64,000 nt of DNA, taken from contig JAPJBO010001099.1 of assembly GCA_030068145.1 (NCBI GenBank), positions 1-64,000 of the forward strand, read 5' to 3'. A program made the position numbers and the translations under genes. Under the pieces are notes generated by a model that was not told the origin of the DNA, ran no database searches, and saw only the letters and a program-made list of their open reading frames with translations. Of the stretch, positions 21,261-30,548 are shown in pieces; within the stretch, counting starts at the first letter, position 1; each line of letters starts with the position of its first letter. The stretch is from Diplonema papillatum. Its lineage: Eukaryota > Euglenozoa > Diplonemea > Diplonemida > Diplonemidae.

Positions 21261-21315
21261 CCTGTTTAGCATTGAGTTCTTTTGTAAGTACATGAACCAC
21301 ATGAATTAGCATGCA
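21261..21315 (+). repeat. Long direct repeat flanking a LINE (5' side)
   Basis: Second copy of 19245-19300, with GT inserted after the T-run and a few substitutions. Confidence 0.75.
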
Positions 21316-21316
21316 G

Positions 21317-21364
21317 GGGATGTTTGGCAGCCGCTGCTGTTTAGCAGCGGCTGCCAAACATCCC
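21317..21364. repeat. Perfect 22 bp hairpin with 4-base loop
   Basis: The arms are exact inverses (left arm begins GGGATGTTTGGCAGCCGC; loop GTTT). It lies two bases from the end of the LINE-flanking repeat. Candidate roles are an RNA hairpin or a foldback scar; there is no T-run for a terminator. Confidence 0.85.
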
Positions 21365-21807
21365 GTGACACCGCGCAAGGTGGTAAAACGCTCTTTTGTT
21401 TTCTTTTCGATTGCTTTTGATGGGGCATGCAGGCCTGATATGCAAGAATGGAAAAGAGCGAGGAAAAAAAACCCGCGACGGTCAGAGTTTTTCTGGTCGA
21501 ACCAATAGGAATCCTCGTACCCTTTTAGGAGGTCAGGGGTACTGGCACTGATAGATCCCCGTATGGGTCTACCATCACTATGGAGTGCATCCTGAGGGTG
21601 GCATACACCACGTAGTACACCTACGTAGCACCCTACAGGGGCTATAGAGGTGGGTATGGTGGTACTAAGGGTGTACGTATCCACACACGCTGTGGTTGGC
21701 GTGTGCGCCTGGTCGGTCTGCGGTTTCGCTCGGTAGAAACGTATTGGGTCGGAGGTTTTCCGTGGCCCGCAACCGCCGCCTGTCGAGCATTCTCATCGGT
21801 CGGGCTA

Positions 21808-22398
21808 CTGGGGGGGGGTCAAATACTGTAGGTAGTCAAATACAATAGTATTGGCAAATACAATATTATATGTCCTCAGTGGGGTTTGCAGGGGTTTCCA
21901 CGGGATTCCCTCCTCGAGAGCAGCTTCTTTTTCGAGAGGGGGAGGATCGAGAAAACCGGGTTTTCAAAATTCTGGGTGCTGAAAGTCTGGGTACAGGCAC
22001 TTGGGTCAACACTGGGGAAATTTGGCCAAAACTTTGCGGGACGGAAAGAGCTATCCCTGGCATGTATCGGCACCTTTTCTACACTCGATATAGTCCAAAA
22101 TCTGGCCCCCATATGGCACTTCAGACTTTGGAAAAACCACTCCGCCAGGAATCGAACCAGCACCCTCAGCACCACATGTGGGAGTGGGAACCGCTGTACC
22201 ACGGGCGCTAAAAAAAGCGGGCCATTTCTTTTTGGGTTCGGGTGGTTCTCAGAAATTATTGAACCCAAATCCGAGGAAAAAGCCATTGACAGCGAAATCA
22301 AGCAGTAAGATTGGACTCCCGGCTTCAGGAGTGTTCCACATTGAACTTCTCAGCAAATACAATATTATAACTATTGTATTTGGCCCCCCCCCCCCCAG
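21808..22398. mobile_element. MITE with G-run ends and TA target duplication
   Basis: Left end CTGGGGGGGGGTCAAATAC and right end (inverted) CTGGGG...CCAAATACAATAG are inverted repeats flanked by TA at 21806-21807 and 22399-22400. Subterminal CAAATACAATA motifs repeat on both sides. TA duplication and the G-run tip match the pogo-like autonomous element at 45772-49867, whose ends read CTGGGGGGGGCTAATTAC. It is 591 bp long with no transposase. Confidence 0.75.
22132..22208 (-). other. tRNA-like relic with Pol III-type boxes
   Basis: On the minus strand TGGTACAGCGG fits the A-box consensus, GGTTCGATTCC fits the B box exactly, and a run of five T follows at 22136-22132 as in Pol III terminators. 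The 5' segment GCGCCCG has no matching 3' acceptor strand, so this is a tRNA-derived relic or SINE head, not a working tRNA. It sits inside the MITE. Confidence 0.55.
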
Positions 22399-22400
22399 TA

Positions 22401-23605
22401 AGGGGTGCTGTCGGCAACCCAAAACCGGACCTTACCGAGTCGCTGCACACGGTTTGCGTGGATGCCGGAGGCGCGTTGTGGCCAGATCTCCTGCTGCTAA
22501 AAGCTGCGAGCTCGTCTCTCGGGCATGACTACGGACGATGGATAACGACGTAGGGCTACCAAAAGAGCTGAGAAATAATGAAGGCCTAACGTCGCTCATC
22601 GCGTGTCTCTGTCTCTGCACAGCTTTTCGGGAGGACGCGCTCGTCCTCAGGCTCAGGTGTCGTTGCCTTGGATCGTGCCCCCGCGACTGTCCTCACGTAG
22701 CTTTTCTCGCCTGGAGTTCATCGCCCGTCTTCTAATTAAAGACGCGCATGAATGGACCGATGAGATTCCTTCTGTCCCTACCTACTATCTGGCGAAACAG
22801 CAGTCAAGGGAACGGACTTGAAACTGTCAGCGGGGAAAGAAGACCCTGTTGAGTTTGACGCTAGTCTGACTTTGTGCAGTGACACGAGAGGTCAGCTCGG
22901 TCAAGGCCTGATTTGCTGGAACTCGGCGGCGACAGACGCAGAACTCTCCAAGAGAACCTGTACCAGCATCAACAAGCGAGAGCTTTGGACTGACTTTTTC
23001 AGTCCAACCTGCGGGGCGGTGCTCAGCAGGTTTCCGCTTCGTTCCTATCGGGCTCATGGGTTCGAACGAGTAAAGGAACATGTTTCTCCAGGCATGCCGG
23101 TTGGTTCACTGGAACACCTTGGGAGACAATCCGACCTTGACTTCGATAACATGTGAGCGGGGCCACGACTTTCGAGAAGTTGCTGTGCTGCCAGCAAATC
23201 GGTTTCGCCGGTATCGAACGGAAATGCCTCTCCTCCAATTGTGCACTTCAAAAAGAAGAGACGAATATCGCGTAGGGACTACTTGCCCCCTGCGATACAC
23301 ATCAGCCTCTTGTGCTTCGCCAGAATGAGGTATTCGGGCAGCCGACTGAGTTGCACCTGTGCATATGGGGTTTTGCTTTCGGTGACAACAAATTGAGCAA
23401 AAAGTGACGTGGCTCTTATTATTTACGCACAGCCGGGTCGACGTCGGGTGAGGTCCATGTCCTCACGTGATGGTATAGCCGCCATTTTTGTTTGTGCGTA
23501 TATACTATCACCTGTATGGTAATTTCCACAGTACGCTGCCAAGCGTCACTTTTTGATAATGACAACCGCGGTTGTTACCATAAAAAAATGTCGTTCATGG
23601 TGTGC
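22401..23605. other. No gene seen
   Basis: A few 60-110 codon frames without domain character. A 12 bp inverted pair (CAAAAAGTGACG at about 23398, its inverse at about 23545) brackets 150 bp. Nothing more can be supported. Confidence 0.4.
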
Positions 23606-25405
23606 TCATGTTGTGTGCGCAGAAAGTAGCAGTGCTAGAATATTTCCGCTTAGAGTACAGCATTTTGTAGGGATGTGCGTGTAGCTCGAGGTGCATGGCG
23701 TAGTGTGTTCCTTGACTAAGAACAACGAGCAGAACGGGCAAAATGAAAAGAAATAGCGCACCTGGCGGTGCCTCCCGTTTGGGAGGAGGTCGATCGTGTC
23801 TCCTTTGTAAGGAATGCAGTAGTTGATATTCATGTCGCGGAACTCATCCTCGGTGAGCTGCGACGACATCTTCTCCAGATCTTCGATGATGGTGTCGAAC
23901 TCCTCGTCGGACATCTGCAGGTCGTTCTTCTTGGAGCCGTGCTCCGGGGTGAAGAGCTGCGGTTCCGTCTTCACCGAATCAGGTGTCGCCGCCGTGCCAC
24001 CGGATGCGTGCGAGCTGGACACAGGGATCCCAATGGGCTTCGAGTCGTGGCGGTGTGCGACCGTGGATGGCGGTCGCGATGCTGCGTGGGGTGACGTGGA
24101 CTTGCCGTTCGCCTGTTGCTTCGGTTGTAGCAGCTCGGTCAAGTCGGACTTCGAACAAGCGGGAGGTATCGTGGTCCGAGGGTCAGTGATGGTGACCTCG
24201 CGTACGTCTGTACAGGGCGAGAACAGGTCCTTCTCGAAGTGCGTCGGAGAGTACAGTCCGAGCTCACTCTCTTTCCAAGCACTTTTCGGAAGCGTGACAG
24301 TCAACGTCCGGTGCAAACGGATCATGTTGTCCTGGTCGTCACGGCTCTTGCGGTCGGTCCCGTTCTTACCACTGTTCAGTGTAGCCCCTAACCGTCTTCT
24401 TTGGCTGAGACTCCCTTGGGAACCTGGGGTTGTGTGCTTCATGGGGCTCGGTGACGACGGCTTGGGCGGTGGCGGGGAGACGCTGCTGTCGTGGGCCTCT
24501 ATCCCGGGGAAGACTGTGTTGTCCATCAGCGGCGACGGGACGCGGGACTTCTCCTGCTCGGCGGCCATCGCTTTGATCGCTTTGAGGTATTCGGCGCGCT
24601 CCGCGAACTTGACGGGGATTTTGCTGCCGCCGGGGATGACGTCGCGGAGTTTTTCGCCGATGGGCAACGTCCACACGATGTCGAGGTCGTCCCAGCTGGA
24701 CTCCTGCAGGGTCTGGCTGTGCTCGCTGATCCACGGGATCCACTTGTTGATAAACTTCTCGTCTGCGAGCGGCGAAAGAGGCGGCGAGGGTTGGACGGAC
24801 CAAACCGTGGAGTGCGTCGCGTTCGACGACCCCGAGTCTGCCGCCCGAAGCACGTTGGGGATGGTCCGGCCACTGTTCCGGTTGGACCCCATATCGGCGG
24901 TGCTGAGCGAGGTAGCTTGGTTCGGCTCGCGGGTCGAGGCGTCGTACGAGACTTCGATTTGCGTCTGCGCCGAGTACGGCGAGAACAAGCCGTGGTCGAA
25001 GTGCGTGGGAGAAAAGCATTTTTCTACTACCTTCGGGTCGTCGCCTTTGGGTATCACGGATAGGGTCCGCGAGATGCCGGGTCGCTTCAGGCGCCTGGAG
25101 CTGGGAACGCGGGCATTGTCCTTGGGCGACAACGCGGCGGGCTTGGTCTCCGGCGTGTCGCGGCATTCCGGAGTCGCCGATGGACTCTCTGCGGGTTTCG
25201 CACTGCGAGGCGCGGCAGCCTGCGGGAGCGGGACCTCGCCTGAGTGCGACGTATGAAAGAGAGGTACGGAGAATACCGATCCGCGGGCGTGTTCAGGGAG
25301 CAGCGGGCACGCTGTCGACGACGATCCACGGGCGTGTTCAGGGAGCAACGGGCACGCCACAGCCTGTTCCGGCAGCAGTGGGCAATACAGCTCGACGCGC
25401 GGCAA
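23606..25405 (-). CDS. Ser/Pro-rich protein with two HECT-like segments (partial gene)
   Basis: About 600 open codons. Two stretches resemble the region before the HECT hinge of ubiquitin ligases. One is DDLDIVWTLPIGEK followed by PGGSKIPV and AEYL (near 24570-24690). The other is DMNINYCIPYKGD followed by DLLPNGRHRQV (near 23763-23845). Each is preceded by a repeat containing SPTHF and LFSP, so the protein is an internal duplication. At 23762/23761 a CAG/GTGCGC donor interrupts the second segment, and the codons beyond it look non-coding, so at least one downstream exon is expected. The N-terminus carries CPLLPEHARGS repeats and may not be coding. No catalytic HECT Cys is visible, so ligase activity is not shown. 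It could instead be a domain-poor scaffold. Confidence 0.5.
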   Translation of the reverse strand: MPRVELYCPLLPEQAVACPLLPEHARGSSSTACPLLPEHARGSVFSVPLFHTSHSGEVPLPQAAAPRSAKPAESPSATPECRDTPETKPAALSPKDNARVPSSRRLKRPGISRTLSVIPKGDDPKVVEKCFSPTHFDHGLFSPYSAQTQIEVSYDASTREPNQATSLSTADMGSNRNSGRTIPNVLRAADSGSSNATHSTVWSVQPSPPLSPLADEKFINKWIPWISEHSQTLQESSWDDLDIVWTLPIGEKLRDVIPGGSKIPVKFAERAEYLKAIKAMAAEQEKSRVPSPLMDNTVFPGIEAHDSSVSPPPPKPSSPSPMKHTTPGSQGSLSQRRRLGATLNSGKNGTDRKSRDDQDNMIRLHRTLTVTLPKSAWKESELGLYSPTHFEKDLFSPCTDVREVTITDPRTTIPPACSKSDLTELLQPKQQANGKSTSPHAASRPPSTVAHRHDSKPIGIPVSSSHASGGTAATPDSVKTEPQLFTPEHGSKKNDLQMSDEEFDTIIEDLEKMSSQLTEDEFRDMNINYCIPYKGDTIDLLPNGRHRQVRYFFSFCPFCSLFLVKEHTTPCTSSYTHIPTKCCTLSGNILALLLSAHTT

Positions 25406-25960
25406 AGTGATCCTGGCCTCGCGGACGGACTGAAGAATTTAGCTTGTGATCTCGCAATGATAACAAAGGTCAGAAGACACCGCCAGAAGACGTGTTCAGG
25501 CGATACTTGCCTCTCATGTATGTTTGTGCTAGCACTGTAGAAATTTGGCCAAGAGACAGCTGGCAAATGCTTTTAAGGTTTTCCCTGCCACCAAAGATTG
25601 CCTTTGGTTGTGCCTCGCTCAACTCGGTCCACCGGACTCCACATCAGTTCATCTCTCACGTCCTGGAAAGTAAGAGTGAGTCGGCTGCTTGACCCTGCAC
25701 TGGAATGGGGCAAAACTCTGCAACGTACTGCAGTGGTCTTGTGTGAGTGTCTGCAGTCAGGACACCGTTGAACAAGGGGGGGTGCATGGATTTGTGGGTC
25801 TGGAACAGGGAATGGGGGCAATTTAGAGCGAAGTCAACAGCGGCGAACAAGCGTCAACTCAGCTGTGAATTGCATCCCATCTATTCTCTCCAGAGATGCC
25901 CCTCCCCTCTAGACCATACAGTACGTCTAGAAAGAGCAGTTTGGCGTGAAAGGAACATAC
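25406..25960 (-). other. Spacer, possibly holding a third exon of the MazG-like gene
   Basis: An AG acceptor at about 25805 opens 47 codons ending at about 25656. They are in the phase needed after the donor at 25961. Evidence is limited to that splice geometry. Confidence 0.25.
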
Positions 25961-26790
25961 CTTGTCCGACGGGAACAGGGGGCAGATGTAGAAATTGGTG
26001 TTTGGCTCGACATCGTGGGCGAGGCGGCTGAGATCGGGAGGCGGGCACTGCGGCTGCAGACAGGAAAGCTTTCGTACCCGAGCTAAAGTTGCATCACCCA
26101 GATCCATGCCAGAGATGTCGCTCAGGCGTACAAGAGTCAAGAGAATATCTGACAGCTTTTCGCTCGTGCGTCGCTTATCGCCTTCATTCCACCCTTTGAG
26201 ACCTGCAAATGGGTTGCTGGTTGCATTCGCAAATAGTCCCTTCAACACAATCTGACTTCCTGTTTGGACTCTTCAAGCGCGGCATGGATCGGAATCGACC
26301 ATGATGCTGTAAAAGCAACTCCAATGAAATGTCGGTAGCATCGGAAACATGCATCCGATGAAGGTCTTGTAATTGTAGTGGGGGTCGAACACTGAGGAAC
26401 CTTGAATAAGAGGCATTTTGGAAATCTAGAAAAAAGGTTGGACTTTTCAGTTTCTGGTCCGCATGGCAGCCCTTTTTCGACGACTTTTTGATCGTCACTT
26501 GCCAGATCGCCAATTGCCAGCTCTTTCCGAACGCAACAACGCGGAGGGGCCAGCCCGTGTGGTAGTTTCATGCCTTTCTCCACAGTTGTCTTTGAACGGA
26601 TGCTCCAAGGTGAGAATCGCATACCTTTTCCGGGTTCCTGCTTCCACAAGAAAGTATCGCACAGTTCACCCACCTGCGACATGAGCGAGAAAGCCACATT
26701 TGTCGGCGTAATGATAGAGGCAAGTCCGCGGTCATTCGCTACCTTTCGCTGGTAATCTGTTAAGTCATGTAGTACGTGGCACGTCATGCG
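25961..26790 (-). CDS. MazG-like dCTP pyrophosphatase gene, two exons read
   Basis: Exon 1 (about 26790-26625) encodes YQRKVANDRGLASIITPTN and VGELCDTFLWKQEPGK; exon 2 (26202-25961) encodes GLKGWNEGDKRR and EKLSDILLTLVRLSD. Joined, they match the dCTPP1/MazG-like all-alpha fold, which hydrolyses dCTP and modified dCTPs to the monophosphate to clean the nucleotide pool. The intron 26624-26203 has GTATG and TTTGCAG borders and joins in phase through a split Gly codon. A further donor at 25960 implies a third exon. The helix that normally reads GEVGE has SQVGE here, so one metal-binding Glu is Gln; the second site, ExxSD, is intact. The start is uncertain; the Met of MTCHVLHD is the first good one. 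Confidence 0.75.
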
Positions 26791-26849
26791 CTCCACTGCT
26801 CGGGAGCCTGACGCAGCCAATTGCTTCTTGAGGCTGCTCGGGTTCTTTG

Positions 26850-27119
26850 TTTTTTTGTGTAAGGTCCTGCAAGGGAAATATCAGAGGGTGTTCATCGGAT
26901 TCTCCGGAACCTGCTCACTTTTCGGATACTCGCAGAACCCCTCTGGGATGGGGCAAAAACGCAGGAAAACGCAACGAAGAACACTAGACGACTCGTGTTG
27001 GGTGACTGAGAAAACTCTGAACACCCAGTTTCCGGCAGATTGGCAGGCCACACGAACGTATCCTGGAGAGAATCTTCGGGGGCCAGTGACCTAGGGCGCG
27101 ACCGGACGAAGCGGTCCAC
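26850..27119. other. No gene seen
   Basis: Spacer between the MazG-like gene and the repeat family starting about 27120. Confidence 0.4.
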
Positions 27120-27590
27120 CCTGTTGCAGGGGGTGGTCGGACCTGCTCGCTAGCAGGCGAGCCCAGGTCGCAGTGAGACTGGCGTTCACTGTGTGCTGAA
27201 GAAGCATTTTTTTGGGCTCTCGCTCCGGAAGCAACCGGATACCGGCAGCCCGCTGTACCAACATGGCTTGTACAGTGTCCCGCGCTCCAAAAAAAAATTG
27301 GAGAAACCGGTCACTGGGCTGCAGATAGAAGACTGCAGAATAGCGTCAACAACGGGCCAATGAGGCAGCCGGATTACAACCAAACACCCACTGACCCAGC
27401 CACCGCGCCCCTCTTATGTTTCCCGCTTTTCGACGTAACAACACCCGGAGCAACAGAGGCCACGCCCAAACCGCCCGGAAGAAACCGGAACGGGCGAGAG
27501 AACGACCACAGAGCAGGAGACAGGGGCCAGGACAGAGGACCACCGCCCAGACACGGGCAGGCAGGACGACGGGCCAATTCCCATTCCAGC
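27120..27590 (+). repeat. Dispersed repeat, copy 1 (intact hAT target site)
   Basis: From GCTAGCAGGCGAGCCC through CCGCCCAGACACGGGC. Parts recur at 40600-40890 and, split by a hAT-like MITE, at 41480-41594 plus 43518-43570. The junction GGATACCGGCAGCCCGCTG at about 27237 is the empty site for that MITE. It contains an A-run near 27290. Probably LINE or SINE 3' sequence. Confidence 0.75.
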
Positions 27591-27670
27591 ACCTTTTTTT
27601 TTCCAAACTTTTTGCCCATTCCAGCACCTTTTCCAAACTTTTTGCCCATTCCAGCACCTTTTCAAAAGTA
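27591..27670 (+). repeat. 28-30 bp minisatellite
   Basis: Three units of TTTTTGCCCATTCCAGCACC type; two more units lie at 37178-37237. Confidence 0.8.
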
Positions 27671-27754
27671 GGGGGGCCCACGCAAGGCAAGCTACAATGG
27701 GGCAATTTGGGACAAAAGTTATGAGGGCTTTTTTACCGCGTTTCAGCTGGAAAA

Positions 27755-28130
27755 CTCATGCAAAACCCCCAAAAAACACTACTGTGGAGTAGCTAGGGTG
27801 GTAGGAAGGTGGTTCAGCCCTCAGATCGGACACCTTCTCAAAGAATTTCCAGCTCGGCACAGTGTCCCCTGGGCAATTACCATGGAAAAAGGGGGATTTC
27901 ACAGGAAAATAGATCTAATCGCGCATCCGAGGAGATGCTTCATGCAAAAACCCCCAAAAAAACACGACTGTGGAGTAGTTAGAGTGGTAGAAAAGTGGTT
28001 CAGCCCTCGGATCGAATATCTTCTCCAAAACTTCCTGCTCGGCGCAGTGTCTCCTGGGCAATTACCATGGAAAAAGGGAACTACACAGGAAAGTAGATCT
28101 AATCGCGCATTCGAGGGAGATGGCTAGGCC
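27755..28130 (+). repeat. Tandem duplication of a ~185 bp unit
   Basis: The stretch TCATGCAAAA, TGTGGAGTAG, GTGGTTCAGCCCTC, GGGCAATTACCATGG and TAGATCTAATCGCGCAT occurs twice in the same order. Copies differ at about one base in ten. No coding sequence. Confidence 0.85.
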
Positions 28131-28206
28131 AAATTTTCGGAGAAACGAAACGAAGTTGGCTATTTGAGGAATATGGAACTGGAATTCTGGAGAAATAGCT
28201 ATTTAT

Positions 28207-28311
28207 TCACCGAGAGAAAAGTCGTTTTCTTGCACGAGGTTTTCCAGATTGCCACGAGAGCCCGAGTGGCAATCTGGAAAACCTCGTGCAAGAAAACGAC
28301 GTATCGAGGTG
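28207..28311. repeat. Foldback hairpin, copy 2
   Basis: Paralogue of 5613-5737 with a much shorter loop. Arms pair nearly perfectly although they differ from copy 1 at several bases. Confidence 0.85.
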
Positions 28312-28639
28312 AGAAGATTGCTTTACTGCCGCATCACCTGACTTTTCTGCGTCCGAGAGAGCTACGCACAGGGTGTGGGAGACGCCGAAGGCCAAGAAAG
28401 ATGGCGTGCCACACACCAGCTACTGGCCAAGTTCCTGTCGTGTACAACAGCACAGTCGGCTCACACAGTGTACGCTGCACGTCAGCATCCCAAGTTTCCA
28501 TGGCACTGGCGGTCTCCGACTCCTGCTCCGCATCCTGCAACGAATGAGCTGGTCCTGCCATTCGAATCCTTCTTCCGTTCGCTCAGTAGTGTCAGATCAT
28601 GCGCGTCAACCTTGTCCCTTGCTGTTCTTTGGCACTGTG

Positions 28640-28800
28640 ACTTCCACAGGAATGCACCTGAATTGCCCACGAAGACACCGGATTGCCCACGAATGCACCT
28701 GTATTGCCCACAAAAGCACCTGGAAACCAAAACTGCTATGCGTGCAAGAAAAGTAGATATGCGTGCAAGAAAAGTAGCTATGCGTGTAAGAAAAGTAGCT
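28640..28800 (+). repeat. Short tandem repeats
   Basis: Three irregular ATTGCCCACGAA-type units, then three units of TGCGTGCAAGAAAAGTAG type. Confidence 0.7.
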
Positions 28801-29020
28801 CTCAAGGATGCAGAAAAGTCAGGTGACAGGCAGTAAATGGCTTTTTTGCCGCAGTTTCTTTTTGCTAACTAATGGTTTCCATGCCGTACAAGGAAGACCA
28901 AGCCAGCCGTTTCCTGTGTCACATCGTTTTCCGGATGCCTCGATAAGTAGCATGCCATGCAAGACGGAGCCGGCTCTTTTGCAAACCACCAAAAGCCAAG
29001 AGACAGAACAGGGCACGTTT

Positions 29021-29392
29021 TCAGAGGGGCTTCCCCGGCGTAGTTCGCTTCCTCTTCGGTAAGGTGGAGGACGGGCTCTGCGAGGCACGGGCACGCTTCT
29101 TCTTTTCTTTTGCTTCGCCCCGAGACTGCTCGTTCTTTGCCATCATGGTTCGAACTTCTTCTTCGAGCTCTCCAAAGTGAGGACTCAGCAACTCGACCAG
29201 GACATCCTTCTTCGAACGTTGAGTTGGCTGAGCTGCTTCACACACTTTGGCTAACTCCAAGAGCTGGCTCAGATACAAGGACTCGAGGGCACTAATTTGA
29301 GACTCTTCTTTTGTCACTGTATCATGCTCTTCGGCAAAGTCGTGTTTGCGATCTTCCGAGCTATCCCACCCTCTAGATGGTGCCTTTTGCAA
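29021..29392 (-). CDS. Small basic protein with SAP-like motif
   Basis: 123 codons. The segment LYLSQLLELAKVCEAAQ followed by KKDVLVELLSPHF has the helix-loop-helix pattern of SAP DNA-binding motifs (leucines, a conserved basic residue, final LxxLL-like helix). An acidic helix and a Lys/Arg-rich tail (KEKKKRARAS, PKRKR) follow, suggesting a nuclear protein. The first dozen residues come from the last unit of the adjacent minisatellite, so the true start or exon boundary lies after them, near DFAEEHD. It may be one exon of a larger gene or a transposon remnant. Confidence 0.4.
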   Translation of the reverse strand: MQKAPSRGWDSSEDRKHDFAEEHDTVTKEESQISALESLYLSQLLELAKVCEAAQPTQRSKKDVLVELLSPHFGELEEEVRTMMAKNEQSRGEAKEKKKRARASQSPSSTLPKRKRTTPGKPL

Positions 29393-30365
29393 TTTCCTGA
29401 GCTACCGAGCTACCACCCTCTAGGACGCGCTTTTTGAAATTTTCCGAGCTATCCCACCCTATACAACGCGCTTTTTGCAACTTTCCGAGCTATCCCACCC
29501 TCTACAATGCGCTTTTTGCAACTTCCTGAGCTATCCCACCCTCTACAATGCATTTCTTGCGATTTCCTGAGCTATCCCACCCTCTAGGACACGCTTTTTG
29601 CAACTTTCCGAGCTATCCCACCCTCTACAACGCGCTTTTTGCAGTTTCCCGAGCTATCCCACCCTCTAGATGGCGCATTTTGCGATTTCCTGAACTATCC
29701 CACCCTCCAGGTGACGATTCTTGCGATTTCCTGAGCTATCCCACCCTCCAGATGACGATTTTGCGATTTCCTGAGCTATCCCACCCTCTACAACGCGCTT
29801 TTTGCAACTTCCTGAGCTATCCCACCCTCAACAATGCGTTTTTTGCGATTTCCCGAGCTATCCCACCCTCTAGATGGTGCCATTTGCAACTTCCTGAGCT
29901 ATCCCACCCTCTTGGACACGCTTCTTGCAATTTTCCGAGCTATCCCACCCTCTAGATGGTGCCATTTGCAACTTCCTGGGCTGTCCCACCCTCAACAATG
30001 AGTTTTTTGCAATTTCCCGAGCTATCCCACCCTCTAGATGGTGCCATTTGCAACTTCCTGAGCTATCCCACCCTCTAGGACACGCTTTTTGCAATTTCTA
30101 TCCCACCCTCTACAACGCGCTTTTTGCAGTTTCCCGAGCTATCCCACCCTCTGGAACGCGGTTTTTTGCAATTTCCCGAGCTATCCCACTCAAGAATGCG
30201 TTTTTTGCGATTTCCCGAGCTGTCCCACCCTCCAGATGACGATTTTTGCGATTCCTGAGCTATCCCACCCTCTACACCGCGCTAATCACAATTTCCCGAG
30301 CTAACCCACCCTCTAGGTGGCGCGGTTTGCAGTTTCCTGAGCTATCCCACCTTCCACACCGCATT
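29393..30365. repeat. ~40 bp minisatellite, about 24 units
   Basis: Units contain GAGCTATCCCACCCTCTA plus a variable half such as CAACGCGCTTTTTGCAA or GATGGTGCCATTTGCAA. Divergence between units is modest and the length fairly constant. Long frames across it are repeat artefacts. Confidence 0.95.
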
Positions 30366-30456
30366 ATTTGCAAACTCTTGAGATAGACTGGCACCACCAT
30401 AAGTGGATTTTTGGATGGTGAAAGAGGTCGCCAAAATGCACGAGCTGTCCAAAATA

Positions 30457-30486
30457 TGGGAGAGAGAGAGAGAGAGAGAGAGACGA
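30457..30486 (-). repeat. GA/CT simple repeat at the LINE 3' end
   Basis: About 24 bases of alternating GA on the plus strand lie 60 bases beyond the ORF2 stop. Simple-repeat tails instead of poly-A are known for several LINE clades. Confidence 0.6.
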
Positions 30487-30548
30487 GTTAGAGTGCAGGG
30501 ACCATCTCTCCGAGGAGTATCCGGTCGCCCCACTACTATCCCGTACTA

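Noticed and set aside
22132-22208. Functional tRNA gene
   Set aside because: A and B boxes are good, but the acceptor strands do not pair.
23823-25256. Long plus-strand frame of 477 codons
   Set aside because: Antisense shadow of the minus-strand HECT-like ORF. It has no domain pattern of its own and no sensible start.
29393-30365. Regular repeats considered as a CRISPR array
   Set aside because: Units are contiguous and alike across their whole length with no unique spacers, and the DNA is eukaryotic.
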